Source of the DNA: Selaginella moellendorffii
Lineage: Eukaryota > Streptophyta > Lycopodiopsida > Selaginellales > Selaginellaceae
Direction: 5' to 3'
Assembly (NCBI RefSeq): GCF_000143415.4
Contig: NW_003314296.1
Location: 1,706,966-1,770,965 of the forward strand
DNA: 64,000 nt
Below the pieces are notes generated by a model, which saw nothing but the letters and a program-made list of their open reading frames with translations, did no database searches and was not told where the DNA came from. Positions 36,481 through 51,309 of the stretch are shown here, one piece after another (position 1 is the first letter of the stretch; the number at the start of each line of letters is the position of its first letter). Made by a program: the position numbers and the translations under genes.

Positions 36481-39400
36481 ATGCACTTAATATCCCCTAT
36501 GAGCACTAACTCCTGCATGCAAAATAATGTTTGACACAATTTTGACATATTAGTGGCCTAACACGAAGAGAAAGGTACCCCACCAATTAAAGAAGCATTG
36601 AGTTTTGGCTTAAACCCAAGTCAAATGTAGAACAAGGAGCAATATAGTGTAATGGAAGCTAAAGTAATGTTTTAGGTGGTCAACCATGCAATTCAACTAT
36701 TATCCATATTATACATTTGGAACCCCCCTCTAAGCTTTCACCTTAGTCCTAAGAGTTAGTCTCTTAAACAAGCTTAAAACTTACTAAATATGGAATGATG
36801 CTAAATGGTGAATGAACAACATCATAGGGTTCAAAAACACTCTTTGCATTCCGTAAATATGCTTTCTAGATACTTTCTAGAAATAGTATAAGGATCTAGA
36901 ACAGAACCAACACATAAGGCATAATAATGAGTAAGATATTATATAGTAATATTGAGGGACCATACCCAATATCGTGGGGGTTCTTAACACTAGTAAGCAA
37001 ACGAATGAATTTCTTGTAAGCTCTTGAGTTTGGACTTCCCAAGAGATTATCTAACACAGTATTACTCAAACTCAAAGGACACTTAACCCTAAATATCTTA
37101 AGACTTTTAATTGATTAGCAAAGAATTCTTATTCATGGGCCCTTTCTTTCTATATTTAAACCCTATGGATCATCTCTCAAATAGTTCTCTTTTGTTGCTT
37201 ACATTTCTTTAATTAGTATACTTGACTAATAAGATTTAGGAATTCCATCTTTATACTCATTTAGTCAAGTGCACACACAATAAGACCACAAAATGAACCA
37301 ATAGTATCAACTTTCTACCATTATGATAGTAAGGAGAGAGTGTTCACAAAGAGTAACCGACAAGTATCTTTCGATATCTAAAATCACATTTGCAACACTG
37401 TCCCCACATTGGGAAAGATCAATGTCCTTATCAATGCATATCCCAGTTTGCAAAAAAAACAACTCTAAAAAATAACAAAAAACACATAACTTAAATAAGT
37501 GGGGAAAATTACCTCTCCTCTATATTAAAAGATGCTAAAACTCAAACACCCTTTTCATAAAATTCATTTTTAGCACTCTTAATTGCAACATAAAGCCTCA
37601 TGCTTGGCAGAAGCATTCTATGCAACTTCTATCTATATAATCTAAATGTCATCATAAGAATCCTTGAGCACCTCATATAAAGTGTTGAAGTATGAGTTTA
37701 GACCTTCCACCTTTACTATCAGGGCTTTCACCTCCACCTACACCATGTCGTGTAGAGTGTCCACTATAGCCTCAACCACTTGTGAGCTTGGAGCCTCCAC
37801 TACGTCACATGGAACTTAGTCATTGATGAGTTTGTATTACATATGAAACTCCTTTTTCACCATTTTATATGAAGACTCTTCTTCCTCCTTATGTCACACC
37901 TCCTTCTCCATCTCCTCATGTGAAAGCACTTTTTTCATCTACCCATGTTACACCTCCTCACATAGAGGCACATCCTCTATTTCGTTACATTGCATCTCCT
38001 CATGTGGAATCACATCTTCCATTTCTTTATATTACACCTCCTCGTGTGAAAGTACCTCTTCCATTTTGTCATGTTACACCTCCTCCTCCATCTCTTTGTG
38101 TTGCACTTCCTTGCATAGAGGCATTTCCTCCACCTCTTCACGTGGAGGGAGCTCCAAATCCTCTGGCATCTTGCAAAACTCCTCAAGTCATGAAATATGA
38201 AATTGTGCTCCAGACTCCACAACCCCACTACAAAAGGGTTACAAGAGTTAGCAAATGAATTTCAATTACATTAAATTGAATATTTATATTTCAAATGCAA
38301 TTATTACACCATCTATAGTAATAAAAACTCTAGCCAATATATGTTTCTAGAGTGTTGGTGCAACTTCCTTTGGCATCTCTAGTACAATAGAATCTTCCAT
38401 GATTTGTAGTGGAATTGGTGTTCTTACGATTTGTAAAGGAACAAGACCATATTGAAAACCCTAAATATGCATGCTCTGTAGGTCTAGGGAATAGAGTACA
38501 ACATGGTTCTCAATGTTGAGGCCATGCACACATAAGTAGCGAGCTCATTTTGAGCCTGAAAATTTGTGACACTCACCCCATCAGGGCATGAATGTTTCTC
38601 TTGGGAAATAAAAAAATAACAAGTGTGTTAATGGAAAGAATTTTATAATGCTATGCACTTACTAATATCTTTGCACATGAACTCAACGATATATGGTTGA
38701 TCTCAAAACATTGCTATCCCTTAATCTCCATTCATGCTCTATATAAAACACAAGTACATGTTGTTTACTATGCATTTCAAAGCTTACCAACAAGGGACTA
38801 GTGCAAAAGTGTGTTCACATGAGTGTGGTCATGTATACGTATGGGCCAAACAATTGACAAAAGTAGAGGGCATCACTTGTATGCCCCCTTCCACATCATG
38901 GAAACACCTACATAATTGCTATAGAGAGAATTGAAAAACTTATAAGGAATCATTATAAACATTTACTTGCATGTAAGTGTAGTGTTTCAATGCCTTGTGA
39001 TTAAGCATAAAGTTTATGCCTAAATAAAGGAAAGATTACCTCACTTGGAGTTGCAATGCACATGAGCAAACAAATAAAATCTCTAACCCACAATCTGATG
39101 CAATGCCAACCACAAGTCCATAGGGACAACACAATGCACCTAACACATGAAGGAATGAAGATCATAGCTGCCTAAACGCAAAGAGTTCTCACCTAAACCT
39201 TGATCAATGCATGCTTTTTAAGCACCTATCTCGTGACACACAAAAAGATGGAGAGCCACCCACCTGCAAACCCTAATTAATGTGTGCTTGCTGTGCCCAT
39301 TGCTTCATGAAACTTGCTTTTGAAGCCCTCATGTTGAGCCCAAGATTGTGTGGAAGTAGTGTAGTACGAAAAACAAAAAAAACATCGCTATATTCATATG

Positions 39401-39670
39401 AGGTCATAGAAAATGGAGAGGCCACAATACCTTCTAGTCCTTGACAACATCTCAGGCAATAGACAAAGTTTTTGGTTTTTGGTGGGGGAAAAAGTATGTT
39501 TATAGCCGAGGATTGACTTGTAGCATGCAATAGCAATAATCTTCACCCATCCGTGCATGAGTGGATAGTCTGTTCAGTTACTGTAATGGCAACTAAGGAG
39601 GCTCCACCACTTTGCCATAGGCTCTTGCTTCTTGGCACCCAGCCAAAGAGTCACCTTAGAGCACTTCCAC
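36481..39670 (+). repeat. Unclassified dispersed repeat T, copy 2
   Basis: Homologous in direct orientation to T3 (41450-43925) and inverted to T1 (19806-23500). It contains a proline-rich open frame (37869-38258) and ends in the block shared with 43600-43890. The element has no recognised transposition gene. Confidence 0.6.
37869..38258 (+). CDS. Proline-rich 129-aa reading frame in repeat T2
   Basis: Unrecognised. The frame is built on a 14-residue repeat of the form TPPHIEAHPLFRYI, ASPHVESHLPFLYI, TPPRVKVPLPFCHV, that is 42 bp per unit, followed by LASCKTPQVMKYEIVLQTP. Shorter versions occur in T3 (41500-41742) and T1 (22259-22050 -), with the LASCKTP.VMKY tail conserved. Conservation of an open frame in three repeat copies hints at an element-encoded protein. 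It may equally be a fortuitous open frame in a minisatellite. Confidence 0.3.
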   Translation: MKTLLPPYVTPPSPSPHVKALFSSTHVTPPHIEAHPLFRYIASPHVESHLPFLYITPPRVKVPLPFCHVTPPPPSLCVALPCIEAFPPPLHVEGAPNPLASCKTPQVMKYEIVLQTPQPHYKRVTRVSK

Positions 39671-39689
39671 CTGTGTCTATTTTTTTGTG

Positions 39690-39965
39690 ACAAAGCTTAC
39701 AGGCCATGCTTCTTCGTGGTGGAAAAACTATATTAAAACTAATCTAAGGCTGACTTCTTGAAATGATTTGACAGAAGTTTTCCATGCTTCATTTATCAAG
39801 AAGTTTGAAGAGGTTGATTTTGTGAACCAGCTGTTAGAGATCTGGCAGGGGACTTTGTCTTTGGATGCATATTCCGTGATCTTTGCCTTAGTTTCATGAG
39901 CATCTATAATGAGCTACTAAAGGTGCAATGTTTCATCAAAGGATTAAACTCAGTGGATGTGTGTA
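39690..39965 (+). mobile_element. Retrotransposon gag relic (gypsy-type)
   Basis: In interrupted frames the sequence reads WWKNYIKTNLRL, then EVFHASFIKKFEEVDFVNQL and EIWQGTLSLDAYS. This order matches the W-W..F..F....L..Q...S...Y pattern of plant retrotransposon gag domains. No other part of the element was found nearby. Confidence 0.6.
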
Positions 39966-40742
39966 AGCCATAAATTTTTCCTTTCCAATTTGCAAGAGCA
40001 GCTCCCACTCTCAAAAGGGAAACCGACTGCAGTGCTCCCAACTCATGTGGAGTGGTGCCCCACTTGAGTATCTTGTGGCTCATTGGTGCTCGCCCTTCCT
40101 AGGGGCTTGGGCCTTCCCTTCAGGATCGAAGTGGGGGGGGTAAAAGTACCCATATTGGGCTGTTAGGCCACGGTGTTTCGCCCCGGTGTCCCGAAGCAAG
40201 TATTGCACCCAAGGCTTAGGATTTAGAGGGTCCCATAATCAAATCTTGTTGTACCAAGGGATGTTAAGAACTTGGAGGCTTGGTATGCTTGGCTTCTTGT
40301 GCTTGCGGGGAGCATAGCCGAACCTTAAGTCCAATCTAACCCGGGGAGGGGGATTGGGAGAGATTTGGGAATCCGTAAATGGATGGCTAACACTCCGTTG
40401 CTCATGCAGTGAGTAGCTGAAACTAAGTAGGACCAAGTAGGAGTTGGTGCAATAGGTGTGAGGGAACTTAGCAAAGGCTAAGGCGGGGTTGGTCGGATAG
40501 ACGAGGTAAGGTGGAGCACTTCCTTGGATGGCCCCTCCAACACCACCCGAGTCCATGTTCACTCCCACCCAAGGCCCCTTAGTCCTAGTCTCAACCTCAA
40601 GTCAGTTTGGAAGCACCACTGGAGAGTTCCTTCAAAATTGGTTCCTAAACCTCACTATCCCTACTATACTTTTAGAACCCCTTGTAGCCCCCTCCCTTAG
40701 AAGACACACACTTTGGGCTTTCACCCCTCGACCTGTATTAGT
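39966..40742. other. Non-genic sequence, repeat-like
   Basis: No gene supported. GC-richer than the neighbouring repeats, with a run of G at 40130-40140 and phrases such as GTGTTTCGCCCCGGTGTCCCG that look like retroelement LTR or internal sequence. No boundaries found. Confidence 0.35.
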
Positions 40743-41005
40743 ACTTGGACTTAGTTTTAGACTTGATCTCAGACTCGATCTTGGACCCGACTTCGGACTC
40801 AGTCTCGGACTCGACCTTGGACCCGATCTCGGACGCGACTTCAAATTTGACCTCGGACTCAGTCTCGGACCCAATCTCGGATCTCGAACTCTGTCTCAAA
40901 CTTGGTCTCGAACTCGGTCTCGGAGTCAGTCTCGGACTCGATCCCGGACTCTATCTCGAACTCAGTCTTAGAGTTGGTCTTGGACTCGATCTCAGACTCA
41001 ATCCC
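40743..41005. repeat. Minisatellite, about 12-bp unit
   Basis: Roughly 20 imperfect copies of a 12-bp motif close to GGACTCGATCTC. All frames are open for stretches and give low-complexity peptides (SRTRSRT, SDSTSDP, LGLDLGPD), which are artefacts of the repeat. Confidence 0.75.
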
Positions 41006-41449
41006 ATCCGATGAACTCTTTATCATTTCAATTATGCTTTTGGCAATCTTTTAGTCTACGATACCTTGGGGAGTTGGTTCCTTACAACTCCACCACCTAT
41101 AAAAGAAGTTTGATACCCACATCGAACATCTCTTTTTAATCCTACGACTTGTTGCCCATGTCTCCAAGGGCATCCCCCCACTTAGCGGTGTGCCTAAATT
41201 AGCCTCCTTAGCCAAGAGCCCATAACAACGGAATATAGGTGTCCTTATACCCCTCATCTCACCACGCCCTAGTATAGGGTCGAGACTTGAACCCATCCTT
41301 GCTTTACTAGGGGGTTGGGACTTGAACCCAACCTCTGTAGAATACATCTACGAATTCGACATCCCTGTGGGGAGTCGGGTGTAGTTCTCTACGCTTGGTT
41401 GACTTAGCTAATCCATACTAAATAGCTTACCTTTGGCGTGCCTTTGGGT
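41006..41449. other. Non-genic sequence, repeat-like
   Basis: No gene seen. On the minus strand two phrases GGGTTCAAGTC.C (near 41300 and 41325) resemble pol III box B, but no matching box A or tRNA fold was found. Confidence 0.3.
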
Positions 41450-43925
41450 CCCAATATATGCCATTGCTCAACTTCACAATTTAATACTTTAATTGAACTT
41501 TGCATAAGTATATAGAGTTCTGCCTTAGTATAAAAGCACTTCCTCCATTTTGTCACATTGCACCTCCTCCTCCATCTTCTTGTGTTGCACCTCCTTGCAT
41601 GGAAGCATCTTTTCCACCTCCTCATGTGAAAGGAGTTTTAGATCCTTTAGCATCTTGTAAAACTCCTTGTGTCATGAAATATAAGATTGTGCTTCAGACT
41701 CTACAGCCCCACTACAAAAGTCCTAGAAGAGTTAGTAAATGAATTTCAATTATATTGAATTGAATCATTACACTTTAAATGTAATCATTACACTATCTAT
41801 AGTAACAAAAACTTTAGCTAGTGCGTGTTTTTGGAGTGTTGGTGCAACTTCCTCTGACATCTCTATTGCAATGGGATCCTCCATAATTTGTAGTGGAATT
41901 GGTTTTTTTCATGATTTGTAAAGGAAAAAGATCCTATTGGAAACCAAACATGCATGCTCCATGGGTCTGGGGAATAGAATACAACATGGTCCTCAATGTT
42001 GAAGCCATGCACACATAAGTGGTAAGCTCATTCTGAGTTAAAACTTTGTGACACTCAATTTCTCCTGGGAAATAAAATAAATAACAAGTGCAATAATGGA
42101 TAGAATTTTATAATGCCACACACTTACCAATATCCTTGCACATGAACTCAACCATATATATGGTTGATCTCCAAAAATTGTTATTCCCCAATCTCTATTC
42201 ATGCTTTGCATAAGACACAAGTTTGTGTCGTTTACTATAAATTTCAAAGTTTACCAGTAAAGGACTAGTGCAAAAGTGTATTCGCATGAGTGTGGTCATG
42301 TACGCATATGTGCCAAGCAATTGACAAAAGTAGAAGGCATCACTTGTATGTCCCCTTCCACATCATGCAAACATTTGCATAACTACTATAGAGAGAATTG
42401 AAAAACTTATAAGTAATCACTATAAACATTTACTTGTGTGTAAGTGTAGTGTTCCAATGCCCCATGATTGCATTCACTAAAATAAGCATAAAGCTTATGC
42501 TAATAAGAAAAACTAATAAAGGAAAGATTACCTCACTTGGAGTTGCAATGCACCTAAGCAGACAAATAAAATCTCTAACCCGATGCAGTGCCAACCACAA
42601 GTCCACTATGATACAGGCACTTAAAGAGCACATATTGATCAAGGTTTGGGTGAGAGCTCTTTGCATGTAGGCAGCTGTGATTCTCGTTCATGTGTTAAGT
42701 GCATTATGCTGTCCCTACACAAAGTGGGTATACACAAACGATCAAGAGTTGGCTGCTTGCAAACCCTGATTAATGCATGCTTGTCATGCCCACCACTTCC
42801 TGAAACTTGCTTTTGAAGCACCCATGTTGCACCCAATATTGTGGGAAAGCTATTGCTCTCGGCCAAAAAATGTGATTTGACGTGTATGGGTATAGCATTT
42901 AATATGGGGTTCTGCCACATTAGTATGACATGTGAGATTGCTATACCACATTAGCTTGCCACACAGGTACATTTGATGTCATACGAAATATAGCAATGTT
43001 TTTTTTGTCTTTTTTACTGCACTACTTTCCTGTGGCCCCTAGGGCAATCAAAATGTAGTAACAATTGTTTTTATAACATGGGCACTAGTGTTTACCTTAT
43101 GTATTGATATGAAACCAAACTTGCCTGCTACAAATTAATTGCCATAAGGTGTGAATTAAACATGGGAACAAGAAATGTTTGATATGGCCAGAAGACTTAT
43201 CAAAGTTATATGTGGTGACACAAGTATTTTGTTGGTTTTGTTCTCTTTATTTGCATCTCATCATATTCTTTTCCAAGAGTATTGCGATGGGTAGTTTGTC
43301 AATTATGATACATGGTCATTTTATTGCCATGATCGCAACTTTCACATGTATTGTACACCCAAGAGCCAAAATTGATGATGGTATAGGCATTCCCAAATGC
43401 ACCACCACCAATTCCAACACCCCACCCTCCCCCAGTTCCAGCACATGACTCTATGTAATGGGAGTGATGTCGAGCATTAGAAAGGAGAGTAGCACTTGAT
43501 GTGTGTATAAAGATATTCTCAAAGGTAGTTGAGTTGGGGACATGCTACTACTACACTCTAGAAGCTATTTACAAAGTGTTGTTTGAGGTGTTATTCATGG
43601 AGTTGCAACCTATTGCCACAACTTTATGAAAGGGTTTCCAACGTATCATATCCAAACACCACAGAGAAGATGGAGAGGTTTTTGGTACGTAGGTTCATAG
43701 TTAAGGATTGGCTTGCAGCATGCAATAGCAATAACCTTCAGCCATCCATGCATGAGTGGATAGTCTGTTCAGTCAGTGTAATGGCGACCAAGGAGGCTCC
43801 ACCACTTTGCCATGGGCTCTCCCTTCTTGGCACCCAGCCAGAGAGTCACCTTGGAGCACTTCCACCTGGATTTTATGGTGTGCAATTGTCTACATGCAAT
43901 GCAGTCATCAAATTAAACAAAAGGT
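41450..43925 (+). repeat. Unclassified dispersed repeat T, copy 3
   Basis: Direct repeat of T2 and inverted repeat of T1. It contains the short proline-rich frame at 41500-41742 and the T-run landmark at 42990-43000. It ends where the LHCB relic begins, exactly as T1 does on the other arm. Confidence 0.6.
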
Positions 43926-43929
43926 ACAA

Positions 43930-44300
43930 AACCTACAAGCACCGTGAGTCATCCACTCCAGGTGGGCCATACTCAGAGCTCTCGGCTGCGTCACCCCAGC
44001 GTCAAGTTTGGCGACGCTGTGTGGTTCAAGGCCAGCTCGCAGATCTTCAAGGAAGGTGGCCTCGACTACCTGGGAAATTCCAACCTCGTCCACGGACAGA
44101 GCATCCTTGCCATCTGGGCCTGCCACGTTATCCTCATGGGAGCTGTCGAGAGGTGGACCGCTCGGCGAGGGACTCGGAGGTGCGTCTGATCCGCTCGGAC
44201 TCGCTGACGACCCGATACTTTCGCTGAGCTCAAGGTGAAGGCATCGAGAACTTGTTCGACCACCATGACAACCCCACCGTCAACAACCTGGCATAACTTC
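43930..44300 (+). pseudogene. Chlorophyll a/b-binding protein (LHCB) relic
   Basis: Inverted twin of the relic at 19805-19450. In shifting frames: [49 protein letters not shown], then [23 protein letters not shown] and ENLFDHHDNPTVNN. A deletion joins GEGLG to GASDP. Multiple frameshifts exclude function. It preserves a little more of the C-terminal part than the first copy. Confidence 0.8.
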
Positions 44301-44339
44301 ACTCCCGGATCTTAGACGCTTCAAATCTGCAAAGAAAAA

Positions 44340-44590
44340 AAAGAAAAAGATGTTGTTCCGAGATCACTGTAAACCAGAATAAAAGAGGCTTCCTTCCTGT
44401 CACTGTTGACGCTTAGGAACTTGTTGTGAAGAGCAGTGATCCTGTTGTACTTGACAAAGAAGATCCCCGTGTGCCTTTTCAGTTGGAGCTTGCAAAGCTC
44501 CTCGTTGAGATCATTATACACGACATGGAACCAATTCCTGTTATCAAAGCTATGCATTGTCTCTGGAAAACACATATTGAGAATCAGAAA
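44340..44590 (-). pseudogene. GDSL-esterase-like exon relic
   Basis: Inverted twin of the relic at 19196-19360. The readable frame contains FDNRNWFHVVYNDLNEELCK and VKYNRITALHNKFLSVNSD. The YNRIT.LHN block is shared with the GDSL gene at 60382-61793. It lies immediately downstream of the ALDH gene, on the same strand. Confidence 0.5.
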
Positions 44591-44701
44591 AAAGAAACAA
44601 GGAAGCCTGAACTAGTAACTTACCTTGACCGATTGTTGGGTGAAGAAGCACATCTTGTAAAAGACGGTATCAGAACAAGTGAAACAAGAAAAACGAAAGA
44701 G

Positions 44702-46693
44702 TCAATTCCAAGGAGAGTTTTCCATAGGCATGAGGATGGACTTGTGCTGGAGATATGGAAGCAAGCCTTCGTATCCATTCTCTCGACCGATTCCACTCAT
44801 CTTGTAGCCTCCAAACGGTACTGCTGGTCCGTCTCCCAGGTAGGAATTCACGTAGACAACGCCCGATTTGATCGACCTGGTCAGAAGATTGACTGTGTCA
44901 ATGTTCTTGCTGAAGACCGCCGCTGCTAGACCGTAGTGTGTGCTGTTTGCAAGCTCCACGACTTCGTCAAGAGTCCTGACTCAGTGAAGTAATTACCATC
45001 AGATAAACCAAGGTATAAACGAAGTTTTCTTACTTGAACTTGAGCACTGAAAGCACGGGACCAAAGATTTCCTCGCTGGCAATCTTCATGGATTGCTACA
45101 CAAATGTCCTGGATGTTTTGAGAAAAGAGTAAGAGAATCTTAACACAGCAAACCTTGACGTCTCCAAAAATTGTTGGCTGGATGTAAAATCCTTTCTCGC
45201 CGATGCGTTTGCCTCCCACTAGAAGGCTGGCACCTTCTTTTTTTCCCGACTCAATGTAGCTCAAAACTCTGTCCAGCTGCTCCTGGTTGATCTGATAAAA
45301 CAGCTCGTGACTAGTAACCGAAAGATCAAGAGAGGATATTTTCTTACTTGGGGACCATTTTGGACTCCGGATTGGAAAGGATCTCCAATTACACGTTCGC
45401 TTGCCAGCTTGACAGACCTCTTGATAAACTCGTCATGAATACTTTCGTGAACAAAGACTCGCGATGCAGCAACACAGACTTGTCCCTGAAACACATGTCA
45501 TCATTTCCAAACAAGTTCCCATCCTGAAAATTTCACCTGATGCATGAAAATGGCATCTTGAGAGACGGCCACAGCCGAGTCTAGGTCGGCATCCTCGCAG
45601 ATTATAAACGGAGATTTGCCGCCAAGCTCCAGTGTGACGGGCTTTAAGTTGCTTCTCGCAGCACTCTCCATTATCATTCTTCCAACTTCAGTGGAACCAG
45701 TAAATGTCACCTGAGGAAAAAAAGGAACTTTTCTTTTCAATTGCAAGCTTTCTTACCTTATCCACCCTCATATGCTTCGAAATCGCGGCTCCTGCAGTGG
45801 GGCCATAACCAGGAATAACATTGAGGACTCCCGGGGGAATCCCTGCCTATATTCGTGAAGAAAAAATGACTTTTGTGTGCAAGTGTAGTGCAAGTCTTTC
45901 TTACCTCTTGAGAAAGACTCGCCAGGAGTAGTCCTGTCAAAGGTGTCTGCTCGGCAACCTTGACAACGATCGTATTTCCACAAGTTAACGCAGACCCGAC
46001 TTTGTTGAGAAACAAATAAGCCGGGAAGTTCCACGGAACAATCGCTCCAACCACACCAATTGGCTCCAAAAGGGTGTAGCACATCCGAGTAGAATCAGTT
46101 CGCAAGGTCTTTCCATTGAGCTTGTCAGCCCAGCCTGAGAGAAAAAAAGCCACTCCACTGGTTCAGCAGTGTTTCGATATTGAAAATTTGTTTGTAGTAC
46201 CTGCATTGTATCGCAGAGAGGCAACCGAACCCGCAATTATCCCCTTGCTTAGATCGATCAACATTCCGTTGTTGAGGGTCTCAAGAGTTGCCAGTTCGTC
46301 GAGATGTTCCTCGATCACATCCGCGAACTTGTAAAGTATCCTTCCTCTTTCCTACCAAACGAGCATGAACAAAAGATAAGAAGGAAGAAGGAAGAAGGAA
46401 TAACTCACAGCAGCAGCAAGGCGTGGCCAGGGCCCGTGGTCAAATGCTTCGCGCGCGGCTCTCACGGCCAGATCCACATCCGCCGCGTCTCCCTCGGCGA
46501 CTTGAGCAATACATTCCGAGTTGCTGGGATTGAAAGTGGAGAACGTCTTGCCTGCAAAAGATCCACAAAACCATTTCACGCTCACCGCAAAAGCACAAGA
46601 AAAGCAAAGATCACAACCTGAGACAGCGTCCACGAATCGCCCATCGATGAAGAGCTTGGTGTGCTTGACGAGATCCTTGGCATCGCTCCCCAT
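44702..46693 (-). CDS. Aldehyde dehydrogenase, ALDH2 family, complete (491 aa)
   Basis: This enzyme oxidises aldehydes to carboxylic acids with NAD(P)+. Plant ALDH2-family members act in the cytosol or mitochondria; no clear targeting peptide is seen, which favours the cytosol. Exons (in coding order): 46693-46618, 46551-46409, 46351-46201, 46134-45905, 45846-45757, 45710-45537, 45485-45348, 45291-45154, 45095-45034, 44975-44702; all borders are GT/AG and the 1476 nt are in frame. Visible motifs are PWNFP in the cofactor-binding fold, FTGSTEVG, catalytic Glu258 in TLELGGKSP, catalytic Cys292 in [22 protein letters not shown], and [14 protein letters not shown] near the C-terminus. The length is slightly below the usual 500. 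It is head-to-head with subtilase S8. It is the intact reference for the broken copy at 17113. Confidence 0.93.
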
Positions 46694-47375
46694 ATCTTTT
46701 CTGCTTTGCTTGCTATCCAAACCCCAAGTAGTATACATCAAAGAGATTACATGTCATATGATGTCGACGTGCCCATCGGGATCTATGTTGTCAAAAGATT
46801 CGCGAAAAGGACTGACATACGAGTAAACGCACACCCAAAGACTAAGTGACGAAAGAGGCGAAGCCGCCGTCTTTCTTGGGGGCCGGCTTTCTGGTTTCGT
46901 CGAGAAGAAAGTTTGTATCTCGTCAGATGAAATGAAAAGAAGAAAACTTGTTAGGGCTACAAGACCACAAAAAGAGCCATTTTAAAAATTCTAGCCACTA
47001 ATTAAACCCATTTTGCTAGAAGTACGTAACAGCGTCGATGAAGAACACTCCCCATGAGTGTTTCCTCCTTGTCCTTGGAAATCACTCAAGCTGAGAAAAA
47101 ACTACTATAATCTGTCAGCAGCTAGTGATGCTAAATTCTCGTGATATAATTTAACATCGAAAAATAGTTGTATTTACTTATCTCAACAATATCTCAACTC
47201 GTGATATACTTAACATCACTAGCCCTTGACAAATTCTCCTGAATAAGTCGTATTTTCATTGTAGAATAAAACAAGGCGGCCTGAGATGCGCGTCACAGGA
47301 AATTTTCCGCAGTTTCCAATATGAATGATTACATCTTCTTCCTGCAATTCTCAAATACAATTCTTTTTATTTCCA
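46694..47375. other. Divergent intergenic region, ALDH / subtilase S8
   Basis: Shorter version of the region at 16224-17112. The TATA position of the subtilase side reads TATGAA (about 47320). Promoter elements of the functional ALDH gene should lie here, but none could be assigned with confidence. Confidence 0.45.
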
Positions 47376-50052
<2,677 letters not shown>

Positions 50053-50455
50053 GCAGATAAAATATTCTGATGGAATAAAGATTGAAAAATTCCCAACCCG
50101 CTGACAAAATGGAAAAAAATTGTGTAGTAGAATTGCACCCCAAAGCCGCATCTTCGATGACCCTAGTTAGGTTTGAAGCAATCTAAAAAAGACTCTGGAG
50201 TTGGGGTTTAGGGCACCCACTAAGGGGTAGCCACGTAAGAGAGGGGGGTGTTGCTTTATGCATTTCTCCTCATGAATCACACCCGGCCCTAAATGTTTAA
50301 CGATTAAATTTAAATTAGTAACGTTAAATTTTAATTAGTAGATGTTGTTAACTGGTATGTTAACGACTATAATTTTGTAATTAGCCAGTGAATTGGCTTG
50401 GTTTAGGTTTTTCCCTTCTTATATTTTTATTTTTTATTTTTATCATTCTATTTAG
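50053..50455. other. Sequence between S8 and the assembly gap
   Basis: No gene seen. AT-rich towards the gap. Confidence 0.5.
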
Positions 50456-51276
50456 NNNNNNNNNNNNNNNNNNNNNNNNNNNNNNNNNNNNNNNNNNNNN
50501 NNNNNNNNNNNNNNNNNNNNNNNNNNNNNNNNNNNNNNNNNNNNNNNNNNNNNNNNNNNNNNNNNNNNNNNNNNNNNNNNNNNNNNNNNNNNNNNNNNNN
50601 NNNNNNNNNNNNNNNNNNNNNNNNNNNNNNNNNNNNNNNNNNNNNNNNNNNNNNNNNNNNNNNNNNNNNNNNNNNNNNNNNNNNNNNNNNNNNNNNNNNN
50701 NNNNNNNNNNNNNNNNNNNNNNNNNNNNNNNNNNNNNNNNNNNNNNNNNNNNNNNNNNNNNNNNNNNNNNNNNNNNNNNNNNNNNNNNNNNNNNNNNNNN
50801 NNNNNNNNNNNNNNNNNNNNNNNNNNNNNNNNNNNNNNNNNNNNNNNNNNNNNNNNNNNNNNNNNNNNNNNNNNNNNNNNNNNNNNNNNNNNNNNNNNNN
50901 NNNNNNNNNNNNNNNNNNNNNNNNNNNNNNNNNNNNNNNNNNNNNNNNNNNNNNNNNNNNNNNNNNNNNNNNNNNNNNNNNNNNNNNNNNNNNNNNNNNN
51001 NNNNNNNNNNNNNNNNNNNNNNNNNNNNNNNNNNNNNNNNNNNNNNNNNNNNNNNNNNNNNNNNNNNNNNNNNNNNNNNNNNNNNNNNNNNNNNNNNNNN
51101 NNNNNNNNNNNNNNNNNNNNNNNNNNNNNNNNNNNNNNNNNNNNNNNNNNNNNNNNNNNNNNNNNNNNNNNNNNNNNNNNNNNNNNNNNNNNNNNNNNNN
51201 NNNNNNNNNNNNNNNNNNNNNNNNNNNNNNNNNNNNNNNNNNNNNNNNNNNNNNNNNNNNNNNNNNNNNNNNNNNN
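50456..51276. other. Assembly gap (N run)
   Basis: 821 unknown bases. Order and distance across it depend on the assembly. Confidence 1.
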
Positions 51277-51309
51277 GGGGAGTGATTAACAAATTTTCCA
51301 TGTCATTTT

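Noticed and set aside
40528-41014. SR-like or LGLDLG-repeat protein
   Set aside because: All three frames across the 12-bp minisatellite give repetitive peptides, so none is evidence of a protein.
41280-41340. tRNA gene on the minus strand
   Set aside because: Two box-B-like phrases were seen but no box A, acceptor stem or anticodon arm could be built.
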